Origin: SMYC01 sp965197495
GTDB taxonomy: Bacteria; Acidobacteriota; Vicinamibacteria; Marinacidobacterales; SMYC01
Direction of reading: 5' to 3'
DNA: 64,000 nt
Assembly (NCBI GenBank): GCA_965197495.1
Contig: OZ240210.1
Location: 2,108,001 to 2,172,000, forward strand
Part shown: in pieces, positions 63,590-64,000 of the stretch
How the letters are laid out: each line of letters opens with the position of its first letter
How positions within the stretch are numbered: position 1 is the stretch's first letter
Made by a program: the position numbers and the translations under genes
Notes under the pieces: generated by a model
Databases searched by the model: none
Told to the model about the DNA's origin: nothing
The model's input: the letters and a program-made list of their open reading frames with translations, nothing else

Positions 63590-64000
63590 CGATGAACACC
63601 GAAGCTCCGGTCACCAGTCGAGCTTCCTCGTTGCTGGCCAGAAACACCACAGCACCCACCACGTCTTCCGGGACACCAATCTCCTTCAGGGGAATTCGTG
63701 CGAGGCGGCGCTCGCGAAACCCGGGGTCGGCAATATCACTGCGATTGAGATCGGTCTCGATGAGACCGGGAGCGATGGCGTTGACTCTTATGCGGTGCGG
63801 GGCCAGCTCCAAGGCCATTTGTTTGGTGAGCATCTCGATACCCGCCTTGGCCACGCAGTAGTGCGTCAAGTTGGGCGCCGCGATCGCCTGGCCTGCCGAG
63901 GACACGTTGATGACCGCTCCCGCGATCTCCCGATCGATCATGCGTCGGGCTACCGCCTGGCCGACGAGAAAGTAACCTCTCAAATTCGTTTCTAGCGTCC
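63561..64000 (-). CDS. Short-chain dehydrogenase/reductase, 5' part outside the window
   Basis: The frame is open to the edge of the window (TLETNLRGYFLVGQAVARRMI...), so the NAD(P)-binding N-terminus lies beyond base 64000. The visible part has the catalytic Ser in VINVSSAGQAIAAPNLTHY, Tyr and Lys in YCVAKAG and the ELAPHRIRVNAIAPGLIETDLNR block of SDRs, ending with VFIDAGQTIWGA. It is the first visible gene of the operon with the M14 enzyme and DctP. The substrate is unknown. Confidence 0.93.
   Translation of the reverse strand, partial: TLETNLRGYFLVGQAVARRMIDREIAGAVINVSSAGQAIAAPNLTHYCVAKAGIEMLTKQMALELAPHRIRVNAIAPGLIETDLNRSDIADPGFRERRLARIPLKEIGVPEDVVGAVVFLASNEEARLVTGASVFIDAGQTIWGA

Noticed and set aside
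1..64000. tRNA, rRNA or CRISPR loci
   Set aside because: No cloverleaf, rRNA core sequence or regularly spaced repeats were found by reading both strands; a tRNAscan run would be decisive.

Overview
The window looks like part of an Acidobacteriota chromosome (a Vicinamibacteria-like lineage is my guess). It is moderately GC-rich by eye. The gene families are typical of that phylum: a TIGR03436-type VWFA protein, a DUF1592/DUF1552/ankyrin operon, two sortilin-type (VPS10/BNR) exported proteins, a GWxTD protein, Ser/Thr kinases with a TolB-like propeller, and many exported S9 peptidases, amidases and amidohydrolases. No rRNA, tRNA or CRISPR array was seen. The most striking property is decay: about half of the genes are frameshifted, truncated, fused or split by insertion sequences, and short gene fragments are duplicated nearby. 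That suggests a host-associated or otherwise relaxed genome, although some one-base losses may be assembly errors. Layout: 1-2.9 kb holds an amidase 3' end, a collapsed TolB-amidohydrolase and a YefM/RelE-type toxin-antitoxin pair. 2.9-6.4 kb is a DUF2891 lipoprotein gene split by an IS1634-family element (here IS-A) with a 6-bp target duplication. 6.5-7.2 kb is a two-gene nucleotidyltransferase module that may be toxin-antitoxin-like. 7.6-9.1 kb is an intact secreted amidase. 9.25-11.9 kb is a VWFA gene split by an ISL3-family element with an 8-bp duplication. 11.9-14.1 kb is a graveyard of DUF1569, beta-helix, beta-lactamase and NTF2-like fragments. 14.1-18.4 kb holds a PuuE-like deacetylase with a DinB protein, membrane proteins and a transposase/dienelactone hydrolase fusion. 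18.5-20.6 kb is the C-terminal part of a kinase-propeller gene. 20.8-27.7 kb holds an NHL lyase-like gene and the ankyrin/DUF1552/DUF1592 operon. 28.1-31.9 kb holds a frameshifted DPP-IV-like peptidase and a secreted hydantoinase-like enzyme. 32.0-32.3 kb is a dense cluster of hairpins. 32.7-37.4 kb is a second IS-A copy that contains another IS1634-family element (IS-B), all inside a ParE/RelE toxin gene whose antitoxin is intact. 37.7-49.1 kb holds a truncated M20 peptidase, two sortilin-type genes, a broken amidohydrolase, a broken DUF3179 gene and an SGNH hydrolase. 49.5-57.2 kb holds an amidohydrolase, an S9 peptidase, a GWxTD protein and fragments. 57.4-60.2 kb holds an ammonia-lyase remnant and malate synthase G. 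60.4-61.3 kb is a partial third IS-A joined to a duplicated dctP fragment. 61.5-64 kb is an SDR / M14 deacylase / TRAP substrate-binding protein operon. The intact genes fit together as an exported peptide and amide scavenging lifestyle: S9 peptidases and M14/M20 enzymes release small nitrogen compounds, amidases, hydantoinase and allantoinase-like enzymes open amides and ureides, a TRAP binding protein captures an organic acid, and malate synthase G feeds glyoxylate into the TCA cycle. That pathway is inferred from family membership only.
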